64,000 bases of DNA from Metaphire vulgaris. Its lineage: Eukaryota; Annelida; Clitellata; Crassiclitellata; Megascolecidae. The translations under genes and the position numbers were made by a program. The stretch is from NCBI GenBank assembly GCA_018105865.1, contig CM030834.1, forward strand, positions 1,348,673-1,412,672. Reading direction: 5' to 3'. Shown here one piece after another: positions 23,342-33,999 of the stretch. The notes beneath the pieces were generated by a model. It saw nothing but the letters and a program-made list of their open reading frames with translations, was not told the DNA's origin and ran no database searches. The stretch's first letter is position 1. Every line of letters begins with the position of its first letter.

Positions 23342-23767
23342 ATCTGTACATTTTTTACATCTGTCGATTGAACTTTTAGGAATTTTGTGTTTAATTTTCG
23401 GTTTGTTTCATAACAGTCGATGTCTGTCATCAACTTATGTTAATATTTGAACCAGCATATAATTATTTGCCATGCTTTTTTGCAGAATGAACATATTGAC
23501 AGTTTCAATTTTTGTTAAATAGTCAAAACTCACGAAGAAACTCTTATCTTGTTTTATTATTAGTTTAGTTATTACTAATATGTTGGCTAGTATTAGTTTA
23601 TTATTATTATTATTATTATTTTATTAGTTAATTCATTACTTGTTTTGTTTTAAATATAAGTCACATGGTACTCGTTCAAGTTATCTGCAGGGTGTTGTGC
23701 TTCTTTGCTGGCTTCACCGTTCAACTTTATTCTTTGTTCTCTTATTGATATTAAGCATCATCAAATC
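23342..23767. other. Intergenic, microsatellite near 23601
   Basis: AT-rich with a short (TTA)n tract. No gene seen. Confidence 0.4.
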
Positions 23768-23936
23768 CAGTGGCGTAGCCACGGGGGGGGGGTTGGGGTT
23801 AAAACCCCCCTTGGACGGCGAAAATTTTTTTATTTTTTGAGGCGATTTTTGGCAATTTTTTGGGTGAAACCCCTTGGCGGCTATTGGCGAAATTTTTTTT
23901 CAAAACCCCCTTTCGGAAATCCTGGCTACGCCACTG
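23768..23936. mobile_element. hAT-type MITE, family A, perfect TSD
   Basis: CAGTGGCGTAGCCACGG ... CTGGCTACGCCACTG, flanked by a perfect ATCAAATC duplication (23760-23767, 23937-23944). At 169 bp it is an internally shortened family member without the 19-bp module. Confidence 0.93.
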
Positions 23937-24123
23937 ATCAAATCTTAGCTTTTACCAGGGGCGTAGCGACGGGAGGGGGTGTATCGGTATATGTATACCC
24001 TCCAAAATCCGACTACCTCAACATTTTGTATTGATTAGTAGCCGTTTTGTTCAAATTTGGGATATTAACATATGTTTTGATTTTGAAATAGCAAGTTTAA
24101 GATCAAGGTTAAGATTTATACCC

Positions 24124-24687
24124 CAGGCGTAGCGAGGGGCATATACTGCCCCGGCGCCGAGGTGGGGGCGCCAAAATCGGGTATTTGGGTAAGTGAAATG
24201 CATAATACATAAAAGAAACATGTGCGATGACCTTTCTTTTTGCTCGTCAGCAGCAGTGGCGTAGCCAAGGGGGGCGTTGGGGGTTAAAACCCCCCTTGGC
24301 TGCCGACGGAAAAATTTGTTATATGCTTTTCCATTCATATTTCATTTTTGGACGCGAGTTTGGGGGTCAAAATCCCCCCTTCGCTGGCTGCCGATCGAAA
24401 AAATTTCTAAGTGCTATAGAAAATAGAAAAAACTAGAAAGAATATGAAGGTGACGACCTTTTTTCTTGTCAGTTCCTAAAAAAAAAAGAAAATTTTTGCC
24501 AAGTTTGGTCACGATCGAACCCCTCCCCATTCCGGAAATCCTGGCTACGCCACTGGTCGGCAGTATAAGGAAATTTAGGGGCGCCGAGAACGATGTGACG
24601 ACCTGTTCTTGCTCGTCAGCAGTGTTAGAGACGCCAACGGTGGGCTACACTTTGCCCCCGGGCGCCGGATACCCTCGCTACGTCACT
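24124..24687. mobile_element. Family F MITE split by a family A MITE
   Basis: Left piece 24124-24253 and right piece 24556-24687 share GGCGCCGAGGTGGGGGCGCC, ATTTGGGTAAGTGAAATGCA and CGAGAACGATGTGACGACCT with the complete family F copy at 51532-51786. A 302-bp family A element sits between them, next to the first CTCGTCAGC module. Confidence 0.7.
24254..24555. mobile_element. hAT-type MITE, family A, nested in family F
   Basis: CAGTGGCGTAGCCAAGG ... CTGGCTACGCCACTG. The 8-bp flanks GTCAGCAG / GTCGGCAG differ at one base. It contains the paired GGGGTTAAAACCCCCCTTGG blocks and a module variant near 24450. Confidence 0.88.
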
Positions 24688-24845
24688 CCCCCCCATCAAG
24701 TCCTGGCCACGCCGCTGGCATGTCCCACAGCATTTTATCTATAGTAATTTTAACATGCGCCAAGGAATTTGCAGCCACTGAGATACTACTGTCGCCATGC
24801 ATTGCCTGCTCTTAGGAAATTCCAAAACTTGACCTAAACCAACAT
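24688..24845. other. Short spacer with repeat debris
   Basis: Includes GTCCTGGCCACGCCGCTGG, a diverged family A terminus. No gene. Confidence 0.35.
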
Positions 24846-25047
24846 CAGTGGCGTAGCCAGGATTTTCGGAATGGAGGTTTGGTTTTTGGTTTTGACCGTT
24901 ACCAACTTTGGAAAAATTTTGACAAGCAAAAAAACGGTACACTCTATGGCCAAGGGGGTTTTGACTTTTGACCCCGAAATCGCGTCAAAAATTTTAAAAT
25001 GCATAGAAACTCATTAAAATTATTTTGTTTTCGGCAGCCAATGGGGG
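24846..25047. mobile_element. Family A MITE, truncated, opposite orientation
   Basis: Starts CAGTGGCGTAGCCAGGATTT and carries the module as TGACAAGCAAAAAAACGGT. Its far end is lost where LINE sequence begins at 25048. Confidence 0.75.
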
Positions 25048-25775
25048 TATAGTGTGCCAATGTAAAGAATCTATCGTATTATTTTCTATACGGACGTGAA
25101 TGGGGACAGAAAAAGAAAGAGACTTGGGGGTAATCATCCATAGAAGTATGAATCCATCTCACCAATGCATGGAGGCAGCAAAAAGGGTAACTAAATGTTG
25201 GGAATGATGAAAAGGACAATAGTGAGTCGAAACAAAGATATAATCATAAAACTTTATAAGTCATTAGTAAGGCCTCATCTAGAATACTGTGTTCAGGCTT
25301 GGAATCCATTCTTGAAAAAAGATATAGAGCTTTTAGAAAAAGTGCAAAGACGAGCAACGAAGATGGTCAATGGGTGCTATAATTTAAGCTACGAAAAAAG
25401 ACTTCAATATTGTGGACTGACAACATTAGAAAGGAGAAGAGAGAGAGGGGGGATTTGATAGAAACATACAAAATAATGACTGGGAAAGTAGATGTGCCAT
25501 ATGATCGATTCTTTACATTGGCACACTATAGCAGCACAAGAGGCCACACATGCAAATTGTTTAAGCAGAGGGTTGGTCCAAGAAAGAAACATTTTTGGTG
25601 CAAGGGTTGTGGACAAATGGAACAGTTTGGATGAGATGTGAGTGACAGTTGAAACAGTAAACGGATTCAAAGGCTATCTCGATAGACTAGGTTATTGAAT
25701 GCAGATGGTTACTTCAGTGGTTTACTTACTTAGCTTACTTAGCCTCATAAACCACTTAAAATCACATTATTATTA
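25048..25775 (+). mobile_element. CR1-like LINE, 3' portion
   Basis: From about 25100 the + strand encodes the reverse-transcriptase thumb and C-terminus: ERDLGVIIHRSMNPSHQC, SLVRPHLEYCVQAWNPFLKK, LEKVQRRATKMVNG, then after a frameshift near 25450 LIETYKIMTGKVDVPYDRFF and an LDRLGY-type end with stop. The 3' stem-loop (25716-25757) and an AAAATCACATTATTATT tail follow. The first 40 bases (25048-25090) are an inverted scrap of the same LINE. 5' truncated and frameshifted, so inactive. Confidence 0.85.
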
Positions 25776-26212
25776 TCCATATAGTACGTACGCATTGAGG
25801 GAGGCTGGGAGGGGTTGGATTTTGGAGATTTTGCGTATGTACGGTGTGTGCAACCGGGAGGAGGGGTTTGAAAATATGCCTTGTTGCGTGAGTACTACTG
25901 TATATAGATGAGGCCATGTGAAAACTTATTGACGTTTTTGCTTATAGACGTTTCACTATAGAAAATGTCTTGCAGTGCCATTCCCTATTCAGGAACCCTG
26001 GCCGTATAGGTTACAGTGCTACTGTTAACAGGATTAGGCTTACGGCTGACATGCAGAATTATTTACCTAACAATGCGTATTTGAAATGGATTAGATCACG
26101 ATCATTTTGAGTATTTTCAAAAATGGACCTACAGTAAATTCTTCGCCATGAAAGTGAGGAAACCCAAGCATATCTCTGATTAAGAATGAAATTATCAACT
26201 ATAAGGCATATA

Positions 26213-26213
<1 letters not shown>
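25776..26213. other. Intergenic, no gene seen
   Basis: Contains an ATATAGTACGTACGCATTGAGGG-like segment similar to 23083-23200, so some of it is repetitive. Confidence 0.35.

Positions 26214-26262
<49 letters not shown>
26214..26262. repeat. (AT)n microsatellite
   Basis: About 24 uninterrupted AT units. Confidence 0.95.
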
Positions 26263-26265
<3 letters not shown>

Positions 26266-26567
26266 CGACGTATTGGATAAACTGAAACCTGGAATCGGGC
26301 TTCGGAAATTTGTCATATCTCGAAGACGAGAAACCCGGATGGTTGGCAACAATGTTGAGAAATTGAAACCAGAAATTTCGCAAAATAACAGCACACGAGA
26401 GTTCCAGAAATATAATTATATATGAAAGTATCAGGGGCCTGGTCCTATGTAACTGTGTTATGGCGTCATTGTCGCCAAATAACCACAGCTTGAAGCCTTG
26501 TGGTGTCTTATGATTTTTACAGTTTGCTTCCATTCTTGGCCGTTTAGAACCATGCCCCTTGGCCATG

Positions 26568-26615
26568 CAGTGGCGTAGCCAGGATTCCGGAATAGGGGAG
26601 CACATCGACACTTTC
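26568..26615. mobile_element. Family A MITE terminus
   Basis: CAGTGGCGTAGCCAGGATTC followed by unrelated text. One end only. Confidence 0.6.
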
Positions 26616-26754
26616 AGGCGGAAAAAGTCCTAACCGGTAAACACGAACGCCGTTGTGCCAATCTCCAGCACCAGTGGCAGTTTCAAGAAATCTTAGTGGA
26701 AGGTGCAATGAATTTCTAGGGAGTTGGTGGTGGGGAGTGCAGTGAAATCACGAG

Positions 26755-26912
26755 AAAGGTTGACAAGCAAACAGGTCATTAGCAGTGTTTTTGACCAGTA
26801 AATAGTGTAAATAAACCTCTTGCCGAAAAATTGTCGTTTTCGGCAAGAGGTTTATTTACACTATTTACTGGTCAAAAAACACTGCTAATGACCTGTTTGC
26901 TTGTCAACCTTT
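26755..26912. repeat. Near-perfect 75-bp hairpin in a MITE remnant
   Basis: Arm 26755-26829 and arm 26837-26912 are reverse complements except for one extra T, with a 7-nt ATTGTCG loop. The arms include the module (TGACAAGCAAACAGGTCAT). A third module copy in the same sense follows at 26932. The surrounding piece starts with CAGTGGCAGTTTC (about 26672), related to family V termini. Confidence 0.95.
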
Positions 26913-26947
26913 TTAAAAGAGTGACAAGCAAAAAGGTCATCAGCTCT

Positions 26948-26951
<4 letters not shown>

Positions 26952-27014
<63 letters not shown>
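26952..27014. repeat. (CA)n microsatellite
   Basis: About 31 uninterrupted CA units. Confidence 0.95.
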
Positions 27015-27016
<2 letters not shown>

Positions 27017-27532
27017 GATAGCGGTTCGGACCCGGTAAACCCTGAAAACGCTGCCAAGCAAACAAAATTCGGTGGTGGTGCATCCCCAGTCATCCCCTGC
27101 CCCTGTCAAGCGCTTTGAACGTCTTTCGTTCATTCTTACGTTCTCATACTACAGTATCTACCCCCATCTCCCAACCCCCAAAATACTCAGCGCTTTTGCA
27201 CAAATTTCACGAACGGTCCTAGCCTGAACAGGGGGCCACCACCTCCCCCCCATGGCTGCGCCAACGCTCTAGACTCTAGTAGGCTATAGGCATGATGCCA
27301 CTTAAGAGTCAGACCAGCGCCATGGGAGGGAATGTTTTTATTGCTTTGTTTTGCTAAATAAGTTACCGTAGTTGACGACAGCTTGAAGAGTGAATCAATG
27401 GAGGGGGAGTAGGTAAGGAGTGACCGGGAATTTCCATAGATTTGAATAAATGCCACACTTCTGGCAGAGACCATTTATACACCAGTCACTTCAGCAGACA
27501 CAGCATTCTGTGCGTGGTCTTCTTCAGCCATC
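27015..27532. other. Intergenic, no gene seen
   Basis: Mixed sequence with C-rich runs. No frame resembles a known protein. Confidence 0.35.
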
Positions 27533-27540
27533 CGTTAGAC

Positions 27541-27884
27541 CAGCGGTTCTCAACCTTTAAAGTTCCGCGACCCTTTTAATTCAATCCCCATGATGTGGCG
27601 ACCCACCAACGGTTAAAATTATTTTCGTTCACAATGTAAACTGCTAAAAATAATAATGCTACGACAATCAAAATGTTCGAAATCGTTATTATTTAATTGT
27701 CTCCATGTCTATCCTCGAATTACAATTATAGTAAAACAACTAGTATGTCATAACTACCACTGAAGAAATTGTGTACAATAACAAGACAAGAGACAACCCC
27801 ATATTTCTGATGGTCTCGGGCGACCCCTGGCAAATCGTCATTCGACCCCCGTGGGGGTCGCGACCCACAGGTTGAGAACCGCTG
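27541..27884. mobile_element. hAT-type MITE, family G, perfect TSD
   Basis: CAGCGGTTCTCAACCTTTAA ... GGTTGAGAACCGCTG, flanked by a perfect CGTTAGAC duplication (27533-27540, 27885-27892). It contains GCGACCC / GGGTCGCGACCC blocks typical of the CAGTGGTTCTCAACC hAT group. Confidence 0.94.
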
Positions 27885-27988
27885 CGTTAGACTAATAATG
27901 TCTCTGTCCTCTTTCCATCCAGATTATCCGGATACTTTCATCTTTTCATGTTTTCTTTTAATCTTTTCTGACCATTTCGACACGTCCC

Positions 27989-28168
27989 CAGAGTGCGATT
28001 TGTGACCTGGAGCAGAGGAGGAATATGTCGAGCTTGGAGGGGATGTAGTTGTTGGGGAAGTGTAGCAGTGGGAGATGTAGTAGTGGGAGATGTAGCTGTA
28101 GCAGTAGGGGGATGCAGTTGGGCAGTGGGGAGGAGGGAAATCCCCCTCCCCCTACAAATCGCGCCCTG
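27989..28168. mobile_element. hAT-type MITE, family H, copy 1
   Basis: CAGAGTGCGATTTGTGACC ... CAAATCGCGCCCTG. The flanks CACGTCCC / CTCGTCCC differ at one base. Inside are GGAGATGTAGTAGTGG-type short repeats. The same family is at 36189-36321. Confidence 0.87.
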
Positions 28169-28589
28169 CTCGTCCCATCCATAGTAGGCCCTATTTTCCT
28201 ATGACCATGGGCGTAAACTTGGATGAAAAAGTGGGTACTTTTCCTTTCTCAAGCCCAGCCTTTCAAAAAGCGGGCAAGGATTCGTGCCCAGCGGCCTAAT
28301 AGAAGTTTACACCCGTGACATTTTCACAATGGATTGCAGTAGACCTATATAGGCTTACCTAACCAGCATTGCCTAAAACATGGTTGCCTCAATCAACGCT
28401 AATCTTGTATTTCGGGTACAATCGTACAACTACGTGCTTTTACTATCAATTTAAACTCGAAATTGGTTGTCAGTTCTTGTCCATTACTATTTAATTAGTC
28501 TATCGGACATAATTATTGTGGATTTAAACTCGAAAGAGTGGTTATATAGTGGTGGTTTTCACATAGGCCGTGCAGTGCCTCATATAAAC

Positions 28590-28960
28590 CACGCGAAGCC
28601 ACGCGTTATTTATTAACCGCGCGCGACTGAAATTGTCACAGTCGAAACCGAAAGCAACACAAGGTCGCCCCAACGATGTCATCTCTCCCCTGACAGTTAG
28701 AACCATCTCTGTGGACGGAAAATATCCGAGTCATCGGATGTCCCCGTCGAACTTTACCACACTTGAAGAAGCGATCGATGGTCAAGACTCGGGAGTGGCC
28801 GTGAGTGTCCTGAAGGGCTCTTAAGACGACCGCAAACTGCTGCTTAGAAACACCGATACTACGCCCTTCGGTACAACCACGTTGCCAAGCAACAAGCAAC
28901 GTTTTGAGACGCGCCCTTTCTGTACACAGTATTCTTGCCTGAACTTATATGTTTCCAAGT
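28590..28960. promoter_or_regulatory. CpG-richer block with an X-box-like motif
   Basis: An island of unique, CpG-containing sequence between MITEs. GTTGCCAAGCAAC at 28881-28893 fits the RFX X-box palindrome (GTNRCC, short spacer, RGYAAC). This could be a promoter or enhancer, but no adjoining coding exon was recognised on either strand. Open frames here lack ATG starts or similarity to known proteins. Confidence 0.3.
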
Positions 28961-28977
28961 GCGTCAGACGCATTCAA

Positions 28978-29391
28978 GGGGCTGTCCATTAATTATGTCA
29001 ACAATTTTGGGCAATTTTGACCCCCTCCTCCTTGTCAACAACTGTCAACTTTCAGTTAGGCCTACCCCCCTATAATTACGTCAAAAATGTTGACTCCCCA
29101 AGATCAACGACAGGTCCCAATAACAAGGTTATTATTTTTTGCGGCGATGACCATTTTCCCCCTGTTTTGCTTATCGAGTGTCAAAATGTGGTGGTGATGA
29201 CCTTTTTTGCCATGCTTTTTCCATTGTAATAGGCCTAAGTAGTATTCCGTGAAATTTCCTATTTTTTGATTATTTGTAAAAGTGAAATTGTTGACGTCAA
29301 CTTCTCTTGACCCCCCTCCTCCCTGTCAACAACTGTCAAACTTTGTCAAACCCCCTCCCCTAAATTGTTGACGTAATTAATGGACAGCCCC
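28978..29391. mobile_element. PIF/Harbinger-type MITE, copy 1
   Basis: Inverted ends GGGGCTGTCCATTAATTATG and CGTAATTAATGGACAGCCCC, extending inward to GTCAACAATT. CAA occurs on both sides, a 3-bp duplication. It contains two GATGACC-type module variants. Confidence 0.8.
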
Positions 29392-30488
29392 CAAATGTAG
29401 TGGCTGGGTGGGGCGGGGAGCTGAATTTATAGCTTGCTCGTAAAAATCAAGCAGATAAACACGCAGGCCTCTATCCAACTGAGAAGTTTTTATAGTCACG
29501 TGAGAGACAATCATAGCTTCACTTTAGTCCTAACAATGATATTTCTTCTTCCTTGGTGCGAGGAGGGAATCTAGGAATTTTGGGGGAGAGTTTATCTTAA
29601 CCGGTCCTTAACCTTTAACTGGGCATTTCTGTATTAAAATGGACGGATATATCCGGGATCCCCAGTTAAGGGGTTAAGGAAAACTAGGCCTAATGACCTT
29701 GGGAAAAAGTTTCAGTTGGAAAATTTCCAGCATACTGTCATATAGACCTAATAAGCTTATGTAAATATTCACAAAATGTCAAAATTTGAAACTAATATTA
29801 ACCAAACATTTTTCTACCTCTTCTAGGGAGCTGACCACGCTCCCTCGAGGCTCAAGCCCTTAGTCGGTACTGGAAATGTCGGTCTGTAAAAGCCTTGTGC
29901 TCCCCCCTCCGCCTCCGAATCTCCCGTGCCTTGCGCAGCCCATTGCTATAACAACACCGACGCTAAAGAGTAAAGACAAATGCTTTTCTTCTGCCTATTC
30001 CGCTTGTCATATATATCAATCATCGTAAAAACAGGGAGTGCCGTATATAGACAAACTCCGTTCCCGTCACAAAATTCCCCGAGTATTTTTAGAGTCGCCT
30101 GTACGGACATGTGGGCGCGTTCAATTGCTGTACGGTGTAGGCCTCGACTATAGCAACGTCTATATCTGATAGGCCTAATTGTTGTAACCAGTTGGATCAA
30201 TAGGCCTAGTAGGCCTATGCATGAGCTTCCTTGTCTAAGACTTATCAATGACTTCTTTATGGCTGCTCATTTGAAAACACTTGTTAGCGATGACGTAATT
30301 CGATTCGCCAAAGTTCTTAAGATTATCTAGTGATCCGGTGGCACGAATGAAGGGGGAGGGGTGGGGGTTAAAATGACAATCACGCCACGTACGTCAAATG
30401 ACCAGACGAACTCTCATTCGCCAGAACAGGCGAATAGAAATCGAGGAATATTACAGACTTTATTATTAGGCTATTATATCATTATCGT
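29392..30488. other. Intergenic with one TTAA mini-element
   Basis: Apart from 29608-29677, nothing recognisable. Several TAGGCCTA octamers cluster near 30140-30215. Confidence 0.35.
29608..29677. mobile_element. TTAA-bounded mini-element, second type, copy 2
   Basis: 70 bp, TTAACCTTTAACTGGGC to CCCAGTTAAGGGGTTAA. It shares AAAATGGACGG and ATATCCGGGATCCCCAGTTA with 14903-14984. Confidence 0.65.
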
Positions 30489-30782
30489 CAGTGCATGCGG
30501 TTCCACGTGGGCGATGAGTGGGAATGCATCCCCCGCCGGACTTTCTGAGATACTATTTTTTTTGCTCGTGAAAACCTATTTTGGGGTAAAAGTCTAGTAA
30601 AACTAACTGGGGATGACCATTTTTTGCTTGTCAACCTATTTTTCGGTAAAAGCGTAGTAGAATTAGGGATAAAATTTGCTTTTTCGGCAAAGTTTATTGA
30701 TTTTTTCGTTCTATTTTCATCCCCGCCAACTTTCTATGAATTCATTCATCCACCCCACCAAGAAATCCTAGAACCGCCACTG
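30489..30782. mobile_element. hAT-type MITE, family V, copy 1
   Basis: CAGTGCATGCGGTTCCACG ... CTAGAACCGCCACTG. The flanks ATTATCGT / ATTATCTT differ at one base. The interior carries GATGACCATTTTTTGCTTGT and two TATTTTNGGTAAAAG blocks. Confidence 0.87.
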
Positions 30783-30844
30783 ATTATCTTTGTATTATAA
30801 CAGTGAGAGATTTGTTGTGTGTGTAGCCTATTTGTGATGGATTT

Positions 30845-31135
30845 ATGGTTGTTACAGAAGGATCTTGAGAATCAGCTGCAGATGGACAAGGTTACAAACG
30901 ACAGGAGTCCTAGACAGAAGCAAAACAACAGCAATGGGGAAACGGGAAATAATGCGAAGAAAAACGTCCTACGCTGGTCACGTCATGGGAGGTTCGGCCG
31001 GAGACCTACCACTGATAATTAGTGGAAGGTAGAATAGAAGGAACAAGATGGAGGGGCGACCGACAAAAAGCATCTTTGACTGGACAGGCAAAAAGAACTA
31101 GGCCTGTTTAGCTCTAAAAAGAGCAGTAGAAGATA
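30845..31135 (+). mobile_element. LINE C-terminal fragment
   Basis: Read with frame changes, it encodes a diverged LRWAGHVMR...GDLP-like stretch, GRIEGTRWRGRPTKSIFDW and a C-terminal tail. This is the conserved end of endonuclease-type non-LTR elements like those at 46652 and 57617. Decayed. Confidence 0.55.
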
Positions 31136-31144
31136 GAGAGTGAA

Positions 31145-31290
31145 GACATTGGCACACTGTAGCAGCCCAAGAGGCCACAATTTCCACAAATGCAAATGGG
31201 TCCAAGAAAGAAAACTTTTAGTGCAAGGGTTGTGAACAAGGATTATGAACAAATGGAACAGTTTGGACGAACAAACAAACGACTCAATGA
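31145..31290 (+). mobile_element. CR1-like LINE scrap, + strand
   Basis: ACATTGGCACACTGTAGCAG, AGAGGCCACAA and GGTTGTGAACAA...ATGGAACAGTTTGGACGA match the LINE at 113-475 with gaps. Confidence 0.65.
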
Positions 31291-31451
31291 AATACTTCAA
31301 CGACGCTATAGAAGTCAGTCGGTGTCCGCTTACCTGTCTCTGTCTGTCTGTCTGTATGTCTCTCTCTCTCTCCTTCATGGTTATAGTAAGCCTATAATGA
31401 CGTGGTTTCAAGTGATCTAGGAGACCACGTTAGCCTGCGTAGGCTTACTCT

Positions 31452-31830
31452 CAACATTTAATAACTCAGTTCTCTAGATAACTTCTTTAAATCCGTTTAC
31501 TGTTTCTACTGTTACTGTCTCTTCGTTCGAATTACTGTCCCATTTATCCACAACCCTTGCACTTCATTAGACCCACCTTCTGCTTAGACAATTTTTGCAT
31601 TTGTGGCCTCTTGTGCTGCTATGCTATAGTGTGCCAATGTAAAGAATCGACCATATGGCACATCTACTTTCCCAGTCGTTATTTTGTAGGCCCTATGTTT
31701 CTATCAAACCCCCTCTCTCCCTTCTCTTTTCTAATGTTGTCAGTCCACAATATTGAAGTCTTTTTTACCGTAGCTTAAATAATGGCATCCATTTACCATC
31801 TTCGTTTCTCGTCTTTGCATTTTTCTAAAC
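31452..31830 (-). mobile_element. CR1-like LINE fragment, - strand
   Basis: The reverse complement matches 25360-25690 (AAATCCGTTTACTGTTTC, TTTGTGGCCTCTTGTGCTGC, CATCTACTTTCCCAGTCGTT, CTTTTCTAATGTTGTCAGTC). It forms an inverted pair with the + scrap just upstream. Confidence 0.75.
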
Positions 31831-31931
31831 GCTGTAGGGGCCTATATCAGGGTGTCGAACTCATTTCATAAAGCGGGCCACATGCATAAAAGTCTTTGCG
31901 GTTTTCAAACTGGTTTACATAACATCAGAGA

Positions 31932-32284
31932 TGCCTGGTTTCAATTACATAGTAATTGATTAGCTAATCGATTAGAACCACTAATTCTAATTGTAATCAA
32001 TTGACAAATTTTATCAATTTACCTGCTAATTCTAATTATTTTTAATTACATGACACAAAACAGTGCTCATAGTATAAAGATGATCATGGTAGCATTAGTG
32101 GAAAAACTTACAGCTGATAGATTAAGTGTTTTGTGTGATTGCTGTTGACAACTGGAAATGCCAGCCATTTCCAACCATTTGCAGCTGCATGCAATTACTT
32201 ATTTTAAAACTGTTTTTTCAATTATCTATCGTGTATGTGAAAAAAATTCTGAGTTTAATTGATTAGATTTTTGAAAACCAGGCA
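31932..32284. mobile_element. MITE-like element with TGCCTGGTTT ends
   Basis: TGCCTGGTTTCAATTACA at the left and TTTTTGAAAACCAGGCA at the right form an inverted repeat. CTAATTCTAATT subterminal motifs resemble those of the hAT element at 2416. No clear target-site duplication. Confidence 0.5.
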
Positions 32285-32495
32285 AAACAAGTATATTGTA
32301 GATTGTTTCAACATTTTTTTATTTCTATCGTGTATGTAACAATTTATGAGGCCAAGTTGGTCAGACGTTAATGGTCTTGGTCAGACGTTGGTAATCTGAC
32401 ATTGTTTTCCGATCTTGTTTTGTTTGCTAATCTACTTGTACTTTGTACTTAGGTAGGCTGATTCGAATATTCGGCGTCAATTCTTTCGATATAAT

Positions 32496-32509
32496 CACCA
32501 GGTGGCGCC
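32496..32509 (+). promoter_or_regulatory. CTCF-like motif
   Basis: CACCAGGTGGCGCC is close to the CTCF core CCASYAGRKGGCRS. A single motif without further support. Confidence 0.3.
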
Positions 32510-32717
32510 ATCTGATACAGTGCATCATATGTTGGAGCCGTTTGGATCAGAGCTTTCCCAACTGTGGTCCGTTGACCACTGGGTTTTGGGGTCCACGAAA
32601 CGGGCGTAGGGGGTCTGCGGAAAGGGTCCAGGAGTGCATGCATGCGCCTTACAAAGCATACATTATTCTCCGTAAAACGACAGATAACTTTGTTTAGTTT
32701 GCTTATTAATTTATTGA

Positions 32718-33019
32718 GAGGCTGTCCATTAATTACGTCAACAATTTTTGGCCAATTTTTGACCCTCCTTGTCAACAACTGTCAAACTTTCAGTGACCCC
32801 CTTATAATTGTGTCAAAAACGTTTGATCCATTTAAGATCAGTGACGCCCCCCCCAGCAAAAAGTTTAGGTTATTACAATGTATTTTGCGATGATGAGACC
32901 TCTTTTCCCTTTTTGCTCATCAAGTGTCAAATTGTGATGGTAATGATCCCTTCTTGTCAACAATTGCCAAACGTTTTTTAACCCTCCCCTATTTGTTGAC
33001 GTAATTAACGGGCAGCCCC
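32718..33019. mobile_element. PIF/Harbinger-type MITE, copy 2
   Basis: GAGGCTGTCCATTAATTACG ... CGTAATTAACGGGCAGCCCC, flanks TGA / TAA. Same family as 28978 and 40472, with module variants inside. Confidence 0.75.
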
Positions 33020-33081
33020 TAATGAGTCTAAGAACCGCTTTCTACGTTTTGTTCTGTCGTGGTAAAAGAAATAAATGGCCT

Positions 33082-33260
33082 CAGGGTTTAATCTAGGCCG
33101 TTTCGGGAAAAAATTGCCCTTTTTACCCCCGGGAAATTTCAAATTTCCCCCCGGAAATTTTGGCATATCACATCAACTAACAGCAGCCCCCTAGCTGACT
33201 TCCCCCTCCCGGCTTTGTCAGTTTCCCCACCGGGTCCAGGAGTCTAGATTAAATTCACTG
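33082..33260. mobile_element. hAT-type MITE with CAGGGTTTAATCTAG end
   Basis: Left CAGGGTTTAATCTAG, right CTAGATTAAATTCACTG. The flanks AATGGCCT / AGTGGCCT differ at one base. C- and G-run rich interior. Confidence 0.82.
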
Positions 33261-33560
33261 AGTGGCCTGTTTCACAAACACAGGTCTACTCTAAGCCATT
33301 CGCTAGGATCTGTGCTGATTGACTGGCATTCCTTTTCAATGAAAGATCAATATGCTCGAATCCATTCTAGCGGAATCATGGCCAATGACAGCAGAAACTC
33401 TAACCACAGGCAGGCAATGCCCCATCTAAGCATCCACGCTGCTGTCTGTGAAACGTCAGCCAAAGGAATTTGAGGGCGAACATTCCCGATAATTTCTGCG
33501 AGTTTACGCCGATGTTCGCCAACCTCATCATCACTATCACCATCCACCACGACTGAGTGG
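33261..33560. other. Unassigned stretch, no gene supported
   Basis: The - strand has a 67-residue open frame (VDGDSDDEVGEHRRKLAEII and onward) with no clear family. Possibly transposon-derived. Confidence 0.25.
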
Positions 33561-33568
33561 TCTGTGGT

Positions 33569-33757
33569 CAGTGTTTATTCTAGCCACCTTGACATTGGGG
33601 GAAGGGGGGAGTTTGAAATGTTTGGGGACAAGATTTGTCTCTCCACGCTTTGGGGGGAATTTCCATCCCCAAGCCAACATATACACATTTTTGGGTGGGA
33701 ATTTTAAAACTTTGAGGGGAATTCCTCCCCCCCCCAACAGGCCTAGAATAAACACTG
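33569..33757. mobile_element. hAT-type MITE with CAGTGTTTATTCTAG ends
   Basis: Perfect 15-bp terminal repeat CAGTGTTTATTCTAG / CTAGAATAAACACTG. The flanks TCTGTGGT / TTTGTGGT differ at one base. 189 bp. Confidence 0.88.
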
Positions 33758-33811
33758 TTTGTGGTCTTTGCAGCAGTGGCGTGTATTTATGGTATGGCAG
33801 GTAGAGCAGAT

Positions 33812-33992
33812 CAGGGATATTTTTAACCTCTCCTAACACCCCCAACACTCCAATTTGAGACCGACACCCCCACCACCACCCCCAAATTTCAGCAGCTATG
33901 GGATGTCCTGTTTTTTGCTTGTCAGACTTTTTGGCAGGGGACCCCCAGAATTTACCAACACCCCCAAATTCATAATCCTAGAAATAACCCTG
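33812..33992. mobile_element. hAT-type MITE, family E, copy 2
   Basis: CAGGGATATTTTTAACCTC ... CCTAGAAATAACCCTG with TGTCCTGTTTTTTGCTTGTC inside. Homologous to 44921-45110 throughout. No convincing duplication at the flanks. Confidence 0.75.
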
Positions 33993-33999
33993 GGGTAGG

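Noticed and set aside
28633..28899. 63- and 87-residue open frames
   Set aside because: The + frame starts at TTG, not ATG. Neither shows a domain, and the block is better described as a possible regulatory island.
31145..31830. Twin-priming inversion of a single CR1-like insertion
   Set aside because: The + and - pieces cover overlapping parts of the LINE, so they are more likely separate fragments than one insertion with an inverted 5' half.
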